This document shows positions 52,874 to 62,142 of a stretch of 64,000 nt of DNA, one piece after another. The translations under genes were made by a program, and so were the position numbers. The notes below the pieces were generated by a model. That model saw only the letters and a program-made list of their open reading frames with translations. It ran no database searches and had not been told where the DNA came from. Origin of the DNA: Chryseobacterium salipaludis (GTDB taxonomy: Bacteria; Bacteroidota; Bacteroidia; Flavobacteriales; Weeksellaceae); the NCBI RefSeq assembly GCF_022968825.1, contig NZ_JALHKS010000004.1:1-64000 (forward strand). Reading direction: 5' to 3'. How positions within the stretch are numbered: the stretch's first letter is position 1; each line of letters begins with the position of its first letter.

Positions 52874-54529
52874 TTAAGCCTCACAACTCGAACAAGTCAC
52901 GAAGTTCACCATCAGTTCCTTGGAAACCGAAGAACTTCTTTGGTAATATAAGGACTTCACACCTTTCTTCCAGGCTTCGATATACAGGAAGTTCACATCT
53001 TTCACCGGCATGGTCGATGGGATTTGCAGGTTCAGTGATTGCCCTTGGTCGATGTACTGCTGGCGCTGCGCCGCCTGGGAAATAATTTCCATCGGAGAAA
53101 TCTCACGGAAGGTTTTGAAGACTGCTTTTTCCTCAGCGGTCAGTTCTTCCAGATGCTGCACAGAACCGTGATTCAGCATAATGCTGCGCCATGTATCTTC
53201 GTTATCAATTCCTTTTTCTTTCAGCAGTTTGGCCAGGTACTTATTCTTCCTCATAAAGTTTCCTTTCGCCAGACCTGCTTTATAATAGTTGGACGCAAAA
53301 GGTTCAATACCGGGTGACGTCTGTCCCAAAATCGCCGAGCTGGAGGTCGTAGGTGCAATCGCCATGGTGGTCGTGTTGCGCATGCCGTAGCCTTTCAGCA
53401 ATTCCGGTTCACCGTATATATTGGCCAGCTCCTGAGAAGCCTGCAGCGACTGCTCGCGGATCTGACGGAACGCCTTCGCATTAAACTGCGTCGCCTCAAA
53501 ACTTTCAAACGGAATCATGTTCTTCTGCAGATACGAATGGTAACCCAACACGCCCAGACCAAGCGCGCGGTGACGCAGCGCAAAATTACGGGCACCGCTC
53601 AGGTAATAATTCCCTTCGGTTTTTTCAATAAATTCCGACAGTACGGCATCCAGGAAATAAATAGCCAGTTTCACGGCATCGGTATCTTTCCACTCGTCGT
53701 ACAGTTCCAGGTTCATCGAAGACAGGCAGCAGATAAAACTTTCTTCCTGGCTGGACGGAAGCATAATCTCGGAACACAGGTTACTCGCGTTTACCGTCAT
53801 GCCCAGATCTTTATATACCTGTGGCTTTTTGCGGTTCACGTTGTCCGTAAAGAAAATATAAGGCAGGCCTTTCTGTTGGCGGCTTTCCAGGACGCGCGCC
53901 CAGATACGGCGTTTTTCCATATCGCCATCAATCATATCCTGCATCCAGTAATCAGGTACACAGATTCCGGTGAACAGGTTTTGAATCGGGCTTCCGATAT
54001 CTTTAATCGACAAAAACTCCTCAATATCACCGTGGTCCACATCCAGGTAGGCCGCAAACGCACCGCGCCGCACGCCTCCCTGGGACACCACATCCATCGC
54101 CGTGTCGTACAGCTTCATGAAAGAAACTGCGCCGGAGGATTTTCCGTTGTCGGTAACAGCCGTACCGCGGTTACGCAGTTCACCGAAATAGCCGGAAGTT
54201 CCGCCGCCGATTTTGGTCTGCATAATTACTTCTCCCAGCTTGTGGGTAATGCCCTCGATATTATCGGGAACGTGCACATTAAAGCACGAAATGGGCAGAC
54301 CGCGCTGGGTACCCATATTCGCCCAGACCGGAGATGAAAAACTGATCCAGCCTTTGGTAATCATTTCTTCAAACGCCGGCTGCAGTTCCGGTTTATAGAG
54401 CCTTTTGGCCGCGGCGGTGGTAATCCTTTCGATGGCGCCGTGCACGGTTTCGCCCTTCAGCAGGTAGCCGCGATTGAGCATTTGCTCCGATTCTTCGTTC
54501 AGCCACCATATATTTTTCTGCTCGTCCAT
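52874..54529 (-). CDS. nrdA: ribonucleoside-diphosphate reductase, alpha subunit
   Basis: A 551-residue class I large subunit without an N-terminal ATP-cone, starting MDEQKNIWWLNEESEQML. Visible features are SSPVWANMGTQRGLPISCFN (active-site Cys of the redox pair), the NLCSEIMLP loop (active-site Asn, radical Cys and Glu), and FICCLSSMNLE. PTTSSSAILGQTSPGIEP follows, then the C-terminal mobile Cys pair CSSC. It makes deoxyribonucleotides with NrdB, encoded upstream. Without an ATP-cone, overall activity is probably not switched by dATP at this subunit. Confidence 0.96.
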   Translation of the reverse strand: MDEQKNIWWLNEESEQMLNRGYLLKGETVHGAIERITTAAAKRLYKPELQPAFEEMITKGWISFSSPVWANMGTQRGLPISCFNVHVPDNIEGITHKLGEVIMQTKIGGGTSGYFGELRNRGTAVTDNGKSSGAVSFMKLYDTAMDVVSQGGVRRGAFAAYLDVDHGDIEEFLSIKDIGSPIQNLFTGICVPDYWMQDMIDGDMEKRRIWARVLESRQQKGLPYIFFTDNVNRKKPQVYKDLGMTVNASNLCSEIMLPSSQEESFICCLSSMNLELYDEWKDTDAVKLAIYFLDAVLSEFIEKTEGNYYLSGARNFALRHRALGLGVLGYHSYLQKNMIPFESFEATQFNAKAFRQIREQSLQASQELANIYGEPELLKGYGMRNTTTMAIAPTTSSSAILGQTSPGIEPFASNYYKAGLAKGNFMRKNKYLAKLLKEKGIDNEDTWRSIMLNHGSVQHLEELTAEEKAVFKTFREISPMEIISQAAQRQQYIDQGQSLNLQIPSTMPVKDVNFLYIEAWKKGVKSLYYQRSSSVSKELMVNFVTCSSCEA

Positions 54530-54583
54530 ATTTTTAATCTGTAAAATGAGTCATGTACAAAGTGCGGTTGTGGTTATATTTTT

Positions 54584-54780
54584 TTTGGAGCCTCAGGTGC
54601 CCGTTTCTTTTCAGGTGCGGTCCCGCTTTCCGCTGTATCTTTTCCGGCGCCTGCGCTGTGCTCCTGCGCCGGAAAAGGATGCCGCTGCAATCGGGGCTAT
54701 TTTGGAAGTTCCGTTTGCTTCGGCAGGTTTCACGCAGCATCATCAGTACGTTTTGGCGCTCGCTTCGCTCGCGCACACCT
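54584..54780 (-). repeat. dispersed hairpin repeat, copy 2
   Basis: It lies between nrdB and nrdA. Read on the minus strand it contains GCAGCGGCATC, a perfect 12-pair stem CTTTTCCGGCGC/GCGCCGGAAAAG (54639-54650 with 54666-54677), then ATACAGCGGAAAGCGGGACC, and ends with GGCTCCAAAAAAAA. The flanks match copy 1 at 37418-37516, while the stem itself differs. A second palindromic stretch, GCGCTCGCTTCGCTCGCGC, lies near 54757. Confidence 0.65.
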
Positions 54781-54782
54781 GC

Positions 54783-55757
54783 TTAAAACAAATCGTTTTC
54801 TGTAATGCTTTTATCGTGCTTGGTGTAATCCACCGGCCGCTTGGCGAAGAAATCATCCATTGAGTTGGCAAAGACTTCTTCCTCAAACCATACCATCGGG
54901 CGGTATTCTTCCTGCGAAACATTGTAGCGCGGCTGCATTTTTATTTTACGCAGGCTGTCGTCCACGCGGTATTTCATAAAGTTCAGCAGATTTTCTTTGC
55001 TGACGTTATCCAGTTCACCGAGCTCGAAAATCCAGTCCAGGATTTCTTCTTCCACGGAGATGGAATGATCCACCAAAGTATAAATGTCTTCGATATCGGA
55101 ATCCGTCAGCAGGTCCGGTTGCTCTTCCCGGATCTTATTAATCAGGTAGATACCGGCATTCGCGTGAATCTGCTCGTCGACGGAAGTCCAGGCAATAATA
55201 TTGGATACATTTTTCATATACCCTTTGAAACGGGTAAAGGAAAGGATGATAGCAAACTGCGAAAACAGCGATACATTCTCGATCAGGATACTGAACAGCA
55301 GCAGCGCCGACACATATTCCTTCGGCGTGGTTGAATTGGCGTGGCGCAGTACATTGCTCAGAAACTCAATCCTTTTTTTAATCGCCGGGATTTCCACCAC
55401 GTTGGTGAACTCATCATTATAACCCAGCACTTCCAGCAAACGCGAATACGCTTCGGAGTGGCGAAACTCACACTCGGCAAAGGTAGCCCCCAGGCCGTTG
55501 AGTTCTGGTTTCGGAAGATGGTGGTATAGATTTCCCCAGAAGGTTTTTACGGATACCTCAATCTGGGCGATGGCCAGCAGGGCGTTCTTCACCGCATTTT
55601 TTTCATGAGGTTCCAGCTGGGACTGGAAATCCTGCACATCGGCGGTGAAATCCACCTCCGAATGCACCCAGAAAGATTTGTTAATGGCTTCCACAAACTG
55701 CAGAACCTCAGGGTATTCAAATGGTTTATACCCGATACGCTTATCAAAAATTCCCAT
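54783..55757 (-). CDS. nrdB: ribonucleoside-diphosphate reductase, beta subunit
   Basis: A 324-residue class I small subunit. Dimetal ligands are visible in AIAQIEVSVKTF, ECEFRHSEAYSRLL (Glu, His, and the Tyr at the tyrosyl-radical position four residues after the His), LLFSILIENVSLFSQF and WTSVDEQIHANAG (Glu, His). The radical Tyr is present, unlike in the Phe-type class Ic enzymes. It supplies the radical to NrdA. The nrdB-nrdA gap of 253 nt is occupied by a dispersed repeat, unusual for genes needed in fixed ratio. Confidence 0.95.
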   Translation of the reverse strand: MGIFDKRIGYKPFEYPEVLQFVEAINKSFWVHSEVDFTADVQDFQSQLEPHEKNAVKNALLAIAQIEVSVKTFWGNLYHHLPKPELNGLGATFAECEFRHSEAYSRLLEVLGYNDEFTNVVEIPAIKKRIEFLSNVLRHANSTTPKEYVSALLLFSILIENVSLFSQFAIILSFTRFKGYMKNVSNIIAWTSVDEQIHANAGIYLINKIREEQPDLLTDSDIEDIYTLVDHSISVEEEILDWIFELGELDNVSKENLLNFMKYRVDDSLRKIKMQPRYNVSQEEYRPMVWFEEEVFANSMDDFFAKRPVDYTKHDKSITENDLF

Positions 55758-55845
55758 AAATTTTTATATTAAATCCGCTGCGGCGGTACTAATTTCCAGA
55801 ACTGAACACGATGTTTTTCAGAAGAAAACGCATTTGTGAACCGTA

Positions 55846-55853
55846 CAAAAATA
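55846..55853 (-). promoter_or_regulatory. candidate nrdB -7 box TATTTTTG
   Basis: A perfect TAnnTTTG match on the minus strand, 88 nt before the nrdB ATG. Apart from this, the 55758-56106 gap shows no gene or further signal I can support. Confidence 0.4.
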
Positions 55854-56106
55854 GAAAAACAAAAGTGAGATTGAGCAATCAAATTAAGCTCAGAAGTGAA
55901 CAAGTTTTCCACAATTCCCGTAGAGTGCACACTGGCACTCAGTTAGCGAAAGCTGTGCCAGCAAATCCAACTTTTTAGTGACAATATTTCAGTTAGTTGA
56001 CCGGCACCGATGGCTATTGAGGCCACGACCCGAAATTTTATTTTTTTGTAAATTCTCTGTAACATTTCTGCCGAAATGGCTACCTATTTCGCAAACCCAA
56101 TCACTG

Positions 56107-56799
56107 ATGCTGAAAATTGAAAACCTGAACAAGTCCTATGATACCGGAAAGAGCAAACTTCACGTATTGAAGGGAATTAACCTGTCCATCAGCGAAGGCG
56201 AATTCGTGTCCATCATGGGAAGCTCAGGTTCCGGCAAGTCCACGCTGCTGAACATTATCGGGATTTTGGACGAAAAGGATACCGGCACCTATGAACTGGA
56301 CGGTATCCCTATCGAGCATTTGAGTGAAGTAAAAGCTGCCGAATACCGCAGCCGTTTTCTGGGGTTCATTTTTCAGTCATTTAATCTGATTGGTTACAAA
56401 ACCGCTTTGGAAAACGTGGCACTTCCCCTCTACTATCAGAACGTGCCGCGCAAGGAAAGAAATGCGCGTGCTCTGGAATATCTGGGAAAAGTAGGCCTCG
56501 CGGAGTGGGCTACTCATTTGCCGAATGAAATGTCGGGCGGGCAAAAACAGAGAGTCGCCATTGCCCGCGCACTGATTACCGACCCGAAAGTAATCCTGGC
56601 CGATGAACCGACCGGTGCACTGGATTCCAAAACCACGTATGATATTATGAAGCTGCTGCAGGAAATCAACCGGGAAGGGAAAACCATTATTGTGGTAACC
56701 CACGAACCGGATGTGGCGGCCGAAACCAAAAGAAATGTAGTGCTGAAAGATGGCATTATTGAAAGCGATGAGTTCATCATTCAGCGTGTCCTGCAATAA
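56107..56799 (+). CDS. MacB-type ABC transporter ATP-binding protein
   Basis: A 230-residue ATPase. The ATG at 56107 (MLKIENLNKSYDTGKSKLHVLKG) is taken as the start, since the 43 in-frame codons before it have no homology-like pattern. It has Walker A GSSGSGKST (38-46), the FIFQSFNLI Q-loop, signature MSGGQKQR, Walker B VILADEPTGALD and the switch His in VVTHEPD. The sequence class is LolD/MacB. It is first in an operon with two FtsX-type permeases and an adaptor, the layout of a tripartite macrolide- or peptide-type exporter. Confidence 0.95.
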   Translation: MLKIENLNKSYDTGKSKLHVLKGINLSISEGEFVSIMGSSGSGKSTLLNIIGILDEKDTGTYELDGIPIEHLSEVKAAEYRSRFLGFIFQSFNLIGYKTALENVALPLYYQNVPRKERNARALEYLGKVGLAEWATHLPNEMSGGQKQRVAIARALITDPKVILADEPTGALDSKTTYDIMKLLQEINREGKTIIVVTHEPDVAAETKRNVVLKDGIIESDEFIIQRVLQ

Positions 56800-56817
56800 A
56801 AATTAAATAAAAAGTCC

Positions 56818-58047
56818 ATGTTTGATATCGACCGGTGGCGCGAAATTTTTGATTCCATTCGCAGTAATATATTGCGGACGGTACTTTCCGGATTTACCGT
56901 AGCGCTGGGACTGTACATATTTATCGTGCTGTTCGGAATTGGGAAGGGACTGCAGAATGCTTTTACCCAAGGATTCGCGCGCGATGCCACGAACCTTATT
57001 TCCATTTTTACCGGCCGAACGTCGGAAGCTTATGCCGGCCTGCAGGAAAACCGGCAGATTGTTTTAAAGAATGAAGACTTTGAAACCATCACTACAAAGG
57101 AACCTGAAAAAATAGAAAGCGCGACCCCGCGCTACTCCACTTCCATGCTGGTGAAATACGGCCGCGAGAGCGGACAGTATCAGATCAGCGGCGCTAACCA
57201 GGATGAGAAAGTGATCGAAAACCGCCAAATGATGGAAGGGCGTTACATCAGTCCGCTGGATCTTGCCCGGAAACAAAATGTAGCTGTTATCGGGCGAATG
57301 GTACAGCGCGACCTGATCAAAAACGGCAGCCCGATCGGCAAAGACCTGGACATCAACGGAACCATGTTCAAAGTGGTAGGCGTTTTTTCTGATGACGGCG
57401 GCGACTGGGATGAACGAATGATTACCGTGCCCATTACCACCCTGCAGCAAATGAAAAAAGGTTCCGATACCGTGAACCGTATTTTTATTACCTACGATAC
57501 AAAGTTATCACCGGCACAGGCCATCGAATATGGTGATCAGATTCAAAAGGATCTGAAAGCAAGGCATAAAGTTTCGCCGGACGATGAAAATGCGGTGATT
57601 GTGCGAAACAATGCGAAGAACATGGGCGAAACTTTTCAGTTTCTGTTCATCATTACGCTGATTGTCGGATTTATTGGATTGGGAACTTTGCTGGCGGGAA
57701 TTATCGGCATCAGTAATATTATGGTATATATCGTGAAAGAGCGCACCCAGGAAATTGGTGTGCGAAAAGCCATCGGAGCGCGGCCGCGTAGCATCGTAGG
57801 CCTGATTATGCAGGAAAGCATTGTGATTACGGTTATTTCCGGTCTGATTGGTGTGGGCCTGGGCGTACTTACTTTATTCTTGATCGGTGACAGCCTGGAA
57901 CAATATTTTATTACGGACCCGAGCGTAGGTTGGGGATTAATTATCGCGGCTTTTTTCAGTCTGGTCTTTTCGGGACTGGTTGCCGGATTTGTGCCGGCGT
58001 ACCGGGCCAGCAGGATCCGGCCGATTGAAGCCCTGAGGAGCGAATAA
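56818..58047 (+). CDS. MacB-like ABC permease (1)
   Basis: A 409-residue permease with the MacB topology: helix 1 near residues 20-42, a large periplasmic MacB_PCD domain (about 45-275), then three C-terminal FtsX helices (about 285-400). These include NIMVYIVKERTQEIGVRKAIGARPRSI and the ending AYRASRIRPIEALRSE. Such permeases transmit ATPase motion to the periplasm and do not themselves form a channel. It is 18 nt after the ATPase and followed 21 nt later by a paralogous permease, so a heterodimer is likely. Confidence 0.93.
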   Translation: MFDIDRWREIFDSIRSNILRTVLSGFTVALGLYIFIVLFGIGKGLQNAFTQGFARDATNLISIFTGRTSEAYAGLQENRQIVLKNEDFETITTKEPEKIESATPRYSTSMLVKYGRESGQYQISGANQDEKVIENRQMMEGRYISPLDLARKQNVAVIGRMVQRDLIKNGSPIGKDLDINGTMFKVVGVFSDDGGDWDERMITVPITTLQQMKKGSDTVNRIFITYDTKLSPAQAIEYGDQIQKDLKARHKVSPDDENAVIVRNNAKNMGETFQFLFIITLIVGFIGLGTLLAGIIGISNIMVYIVKERTQEIGVRKAIGARPRSIVGLIMQESIVITVISGLIGVGLGVLTLFLIGDSLEQYFITDPSVGWGLIIAAFFSLVFSGLVAGFVPAYRASRIRPIEALRSE

Positions 58048-58068
58048 CTATAAATAGAACAAATACTT

Positions 58069-59337
58069 ATGAATATTCTATTTAAAAAAGATACCTGGCA
58101 GGAAATTTATTACTCGTTAAAGAATAATAAACTGCGCACCTTTCTGACGATGATTGGTGTCGGCTGGGGTATGTTTCTTTTTGTGGCGTTATTGGGTGCC
58201 GCCAAGGGTATGGAAAACGGTTTTGAAAAAGTGTTCAGCGGTTTTGCGACCAACTCAATTTTTCTGTGGGCACAGAGCACCACCATTCCCTATGATGGTT
58301 TCCCCAAAGGCCGCACCATGGACCTGCGCCTGAGCGACCTGGAATTACTGCCCCGCAAAATTCCCGAAATCGATTATATTTCGCCCCAAAGTTCGCGCGG
58401 ACGCTTCGGTGCACCGGCAGAACAGTTCACACGAAACGGCAAAAACGCCATGTACACGCTGACTGGTGACTACCCGGTGGGCAACAAAATCAGCGAGAAA
58501 AAACTCATTTATGGCCGTTACCTGAATGACGCTGACCTCAGCGGCAGCAAGAACGTCATCGTGATCGGTGAGGAAATTTATAAAAACTTCTTCGATGCCA
58601 AGAAAAAAGAAAATCCCATTGGCAAACTCGTCAATGTGAAGGGAATCTTCTTTAATGTCATCGGTGTGTTCCGGGTGAAAAAAACGGGCGGATTTGACAG
58701 TGATGAATCAGCGTTTATTCCTTTCTCGACGTATGCGAAGATGTATAATGAAGGCGACAAAGTAGGTTTCTTTGCGATTGTAGGGAAGCCGGACGCAGAT
58801 CTGACCTACGTGGAAGATCAGGTTAAAACCGAACTTAAACTTAAAAACCACGTCTCGCCGGAGGATACCAATGCTTTCGGGAGTTTCAACCTGGGCAAGG
58901 AATTCGGCAAACTGACCGGCTTTCTTACCGGTATGCAGTTGCTGACCATTGTCGTAGGAACGCTGACGATTCTGGCCGGGGTAATTGCTATTTCCAATAT
59001 CCTGCTGATTACGGTGAAGGAAAGAACCAAGGAAATTGGCATCCGGCGTGCGCTGGGCGCGAAACCGGCCGAAGTGCGAAACCAAATCCTGTTGGAAAGT
59101 GTGGTGATTACGCTCTCTTCGGGATTACTGGGTTTTATTATCGGCATATTTCTGCTGATGATTTTGAATATCGCAACGCAAAACCAGGACAGTTTCCCAT
59201 TCTACAACCCTACTGTTAATTACGGTCAGGTCTTCGGTGCCATGGCGGTGATGGTCATTCTTGGTCTGGTGATCGGAATGATTCCGGCACAGCGGGCAGT
59301 GAAGATACGGCCGATTGAGGCTTTGCGAACAGAATAA
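58069..59337 (+). CDS. MacB-like ABC permease (2)
   Basis: A 422-residue paralogue of the permease upstream with the same plan: an N-terminal helix (FLTMIGVGWGMFLFVALLGAA), a large periplasmic domain with YISPQSSRGRFGAP, then FtsX helices with NILLITVKERTKEIGIRRALGAKPAEV and the ending PAQRAVKIRPIEALRTE. It pairs with the first permease. The next operon gene begins only after a 149-nt GC-rich gap (59338-59486) that contains hairpin-forming sequence. Confidence 0.93.
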   Translation: MNILFKKDTWQEIYYSLKNNKLRTFLTMIGVGWGMFLFVALLGAAKGMENGFEKVFSGFATNSIFLWAQSTTIPYDGFPKGRTMDLRLSDLELLPRKIPEIDYISPQSSRGRFGAPAEQFTRNGKNAMYTLTGDYPVGNKISEKKLIYGRYLNDADLSGSKNVIVIGEEIYKNFFDAKKKENPIGKLVNVKGIFFNVIGVFRVKKTGGFDSDESAFIPFSTYAKMYNEGDKVGFFAIVGKPDADLTYVEDQVKTELKLKNHVSPEDTNAFGSFNLGKEFGKLTGFLTGMQLLTIVVGTLTILAGVIAISNILLITVKERTKEIGIRRALGAKPAEVRNQILLESVVITLSSGLLGFIIGIFLLMILNIATQNQDSFPFYNPTVNYGQVFGAMAVMVILGLVIGMIPAQRAVKIRPIEALRTE

Positions 59338-59486
59338 AAAACCAACAAATACCACGTCCCAAATCTGCGACCCGACCTGAGTGGATACCGGCGCACGCTG
59401 GGAGGGAACGGAGGACGGAACCAGACTTCGGGAGGAATCCCAGGCGGATTGTCGCCCAAATAAAAAAATTATAAAAAATAAAAACT
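59338..59486 (+). repeat. GC-rich structured insert inside the efflux operon
   Basis: Between permease 2 and the adaptor lies GC-rich DNA containing CTGGGA...TCCCAG and TTCGGGAGGAATCCC, ending in CGCCCAAATAAAAAAA. That tail is shared with the hairpin repeat at 37418-37516, but the CAGCGG core is absent. It could be a diverged copy or a different element. Confidence 0.35.
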
Positions 59487-60680
59487 ATGAAAAAGAAGGC
59501 CAAAAAAATAGTGTATGTCATCCTCGGGCTGGGATTTGCGGCTGCGCTTATTGCCGTTATCAGCTATCTTGTGAGTTCCAACACGGCCGAAAGTGAGGCA
59601 TTCCTGACCAAGAAGCCGGTGGCGCAAAACATGGATGATAAAGTGATGGCCACGGGCAAAATTGTGCCCCGTGAAGAGATTGAAATTAAGCCGAATATTT
59701 CGGGCATTATCGATAAAATTCTGGTAACGGAAGGAGATCAGGTATCGGCCGGACAGCTGGTAGCGACCCTCCGCATTGTACCGAGCATTCAGAGCGTGAA
59801 TGCGGCGCAACAGGAAATTAACAGTGCGAACCTGCAGATCAGCAATGCCAACATTAATGTGCAGCAGCAGCAAAAACAATTCGATATGCAGCAGCAGTTA
59901 TACAAACAAGGCGTGATTTCCAAACAGGAGTTTATTACCGCACAACAGCAATTGCAATCTACACAGCAAACGCTCCGCAACGCACGGCAGCAACTACAGA
60001 CCGCGCAGAAAAGCCTGCAGATCGCCAGAACCGGAGCTACGCCCGAACTGGCTGGCCTGGCTACCACTCAGATCCGCTCCAAAGCGAACGGAACGGTGCT
60101 GGAAGTACCGGTGAAAGTGGGCAGCCAGGTGATTGAAGCAAACTCGTTCAATGCAGGAACTACTATTTGCTCTATCGCTGATCTGAATTCCCTGATTTTT
60201 GAAGGGACGATTGACGAAGCGCAGGCCGGTAAACTGAAAGAAGGAATGGAAATGAATGTGGTGATCGGTGCGCTGCAAAACAAATCTTTCCCGGGACGCG
60301 TGACGATGATTGCGCCTAAAGGCAAAGAAGAAAGCGGCACCATCAAATTCCCGATTGAAGGCGATGTGTTTAACAAAACCGGCGAATATATTCGGGCCGG
60401 CTTTTCTGCCAATGGTGAAATTATCCTGAGTTCTCAAAAGAATGCCTTGCTACTGGACGAATCGCTGATCCAGTACGAAAAGGTAAAGGGACAGGATAAA
60501 GCTTTCGTGGAGGTGAAACAGCCGGACGGTAAATTTAAAAAGATGTATGTGAAGCTCGGTGCCAGTGACGGAATCAATGTGCAAATCCTCTCCGGCCTTG
60601 CTAAAGATTCAGAGGTAAAAGTCTGGAATCCAAGCGATAAAGACAAAGAAGCGCTGAAAGAACAGCGCAAGAAATCCTAA
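59487..60680 (+). CDS. periplasmic adaptor (HlyD/MacA-like)
   Basis: A 397-residue membrane fusion protein. One N-terminal helix (about residues 8-29) anchors it. Next comes a lipoyl half-motif with GKIVPREEIEIKPNISGIIDKILVTEGDQV, then a long coiled-coil hairpin very rich in Gln/Asn (about residues 108-185). The second lipoyl half is IRSKANGTVLEVPVKVGSQV, followed by beta-barrel and membrane-proximal domains. It bridges the ABC permeases to an outer-membrane TolC-like channel, which is not encoded here. Confidence 0.93.
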   Translation: MKKKAKKIVYVILGLGFAAALIAVISYLVSSNTAESEAFLTKKPVAQNMDDKVMATGKIVPREEIEIKPNISGIIDKILVTEGDQVSAGQLVATLRIVPSIQSVNAAQQEINSANLQISNANINVQQQQKQFDMQQQLYKQGVISKQEFITAQQQLQSTQQTLRNARQQLQTAQKSLQIARTGATPELAGLATTQIRSKANGTVLEVPVKVGSQVIEANSFNAGTTICSIADLNSLIFEGTIDEAQAGKLKEGMEMNVVIGALQNKSFPGRVTMIAPKGKEESGTIKFPIEGDVFNKTGEYIRAGFSANGEIILSSQKNALLLDESLIQYEKVKGQDKAFVEVKQPDGKFKKMYVKLGASDGINVQILSGLAKDSEVKVWNPSDKDKEALKEQRKKS

Positions 60681-60684
60681 ATAA

Positions 60685-60722
60685 AAAAGACTGCCAATTG
60701 ATGATGAGCAGTCTTTTTTTTT
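60685..60722 (+). terminator. terminator of the efflux operon
   Basis: AAAAGACTGC, a 13-nt loop, GCAGTC, then a long T run; it abuts the stop of the convergent gene. Confidence 0.85.
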
Positions 60723-61324
60723 TATTTTTTCCACCGGAACAGCAAAGCGAGATTCAGGAAAAGCAGGAGCAGATCCAGTGTAATCCAAACGGCGGTGCGG
60801 ATATTTTCCAGCTTTAAAGATTCAATTTCTTTGCGTGCGCTGGCGGCCAGTTTACTACTCTGCACGATGTAAGACTTAACCTCGATGATCTGGTCTTCAT
60901 TTTTGTTCGGGACTGCATGCTGGGAAAAGTACACCAGGTTCTTTTTTCCCATATAACCTACCAGCCAATATTGATCGCTGTGTTTCATATCGAGATATTC
61001 GACACGATAATAATCACTGCGGATGGTACCGGAATGCAGGGTCTCAAATTTGGGCAGATGTTCTTCAGGGTTGGTATTATTAATTTTAACCAGATAAAAA
61101 TCCAGCGTAAACGGCAATTTATTGATTACCTGAATTGCCAAAGCGTCCGGCCGGAAATGGTCGATACTCTTTCGGACAAAGACGGAAGTAAAGAGAATAA
61201 TGCCGGCGGTAACTACCACAATCCGGTAGATGCGCGACCAAAGCGCCAGCCTGCCGGTTTTCAGTACGGAGAAGAATAACCCGAGAGAAAGCAGTAAAGC
61301 CAGCAGCAGATAAACGTAAAACAT
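60722..61324 (-). CDS. hypothetical membrane protein
   Basis: A 200-residue protein with two N-terminal helices (about residues 3-21 and 34-52), a central soluble region of about 120 residues with many aromatic and charged residues (YYRVEYLDMKHSDQYWLVGYMG), and a C-terminal helix (about 178-197). No known motif is visible. A TATATTTA sequence lies 4 nt before the ATG, one base away from the near-leaderless boxes seen elsewhere. It is separated by 18 nt from the HD-domain gene on the same strand. Confidence 0.7.
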   Translation of the reverse strand: MFYVYLLLALLLSLGLFFSVLKTGRLALWSRIYRIVVVTAGIILFTSVFVRKSIDHFRPDALAIQVINKLPFTLDFYLVKINNTNPEEHLPKFETLHSGTIRSDYYRVEYLDMKHSDQYWLVGYMGKKNLVYFSQHAVPNKNEDQIIEVKSYIVQSSKLAASARKEIESLKLENIRTAVWITLDLLLLFLNLALLFRWKK

Positions 61325-61342
61325 GCGGTAAATATACTAAAA

Positions 61343-62020
61343 TTAGTGTGCGTCTCCGCTGTCAGCCGCCTCCCATTCATGGTAGAACTGTTCCAGGAAA
61401 TACAGCATAAACTGATGACGTTCGGCAGCCAGCTCTTTTCCTTTTCGGGTGTTCATTAAGTCTTTGAGCAGCAGCAGTTTCTCATAGAAATGATTAATGG
61501 TGGTACCTTCTGATTTCTTGTACGTTTCCTTGCTCTGATTGAGGTTAGGCAATACGGTCGGATCATACATCAGGTTATTTTTATAACCACCGAAGTTGAA
61601 AGTGCGCGCAATACCAATCGCACCGATGGCATCAAGGCGGTCCGCATCCTGCACAATCTGAAGTTCTGCGGGTAATTTTTCGGGCAGCTCGTTTCTGTTC
61701 TTAAAGGAAATATGTTTAATGATAAACAGAACCTGCGCAATGGTTTCTTCCGCAACGTTTTGGCTTTCCAGGAAATCGCGCGAAACTTTGAGTGCCAGCT
61801 CTTCATCACCCTGATGAAACTTCGGGTCGGCAATATCGTGAAGCAGCGCTGCCAACTGGACCACGAGCATATCGCAGTTTTCCGTGGAAGCAATGAGTTT
61901 TGCATTTTTCCAGACACGCTGGATGTGAAACCAGTCGTGACCGGCTTCGGCGCCGTTCAGCTGATCCTGGACGAAAGTACAGGTCGCAGCGATGAGTTCC
62001 GCCGGATTTGTATTACTCAT
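61343..62020 (-). CDS. HD-domain phosphohydrolase
   Basis: A 225-residue HD-superfamily protein. The metal motif elements are AGHDWFHIQRVWKNA (first His), QLAALLHDIADPKF (the HD pair, about residues 56-70) and VQDADRLDAIGAIG (second Asp region). The layout matches YedJ/YpgQ-type enzymes, some of which hydrolyse nucleotides or pyrophosphate. The substrate here is unknown. It is likely co-transcribed with the small membrane protein gene downstream. Confidence 0.9.
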   Translation of the reverse strand: MSNTNPAELIAATCTFVQDQLNGAEAGHDWFHIQRVWKNAKLIASTENCDMLVVQLAALLHDIADPKFHQGDEELALKVSRDFLESQNVAEETIAQVLFIIKHISFKNRNELPEKLPAELQIVQDADRLDAIGAIGIARTFNFGGYKNNLMYDPTVLPNLNQSKETYKKSEGTTINHFYEKLLLLKDLMNTRKGKELAAERHQFMLYFLEQFYHEWEAADSGDAH

Positions 62021-62142
62021 ATATTCTTTAGTTTTTACTTTTATATTAATAAATATTATCTACTGTACATTAAATCAATTATTTGGTGCGATAACACACC
62101 TACTGCGGCCTCGCTTCCCATCAGAATTTTTATCCGTACGAA

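Noticed and set aside
55978..56106. 43-codon N-terminal extension of the MacB-type ATPase
   Set aside because: The sequence before MLKIENLNKSY has no family-like pattern, and ATPases of this group begin at that point.
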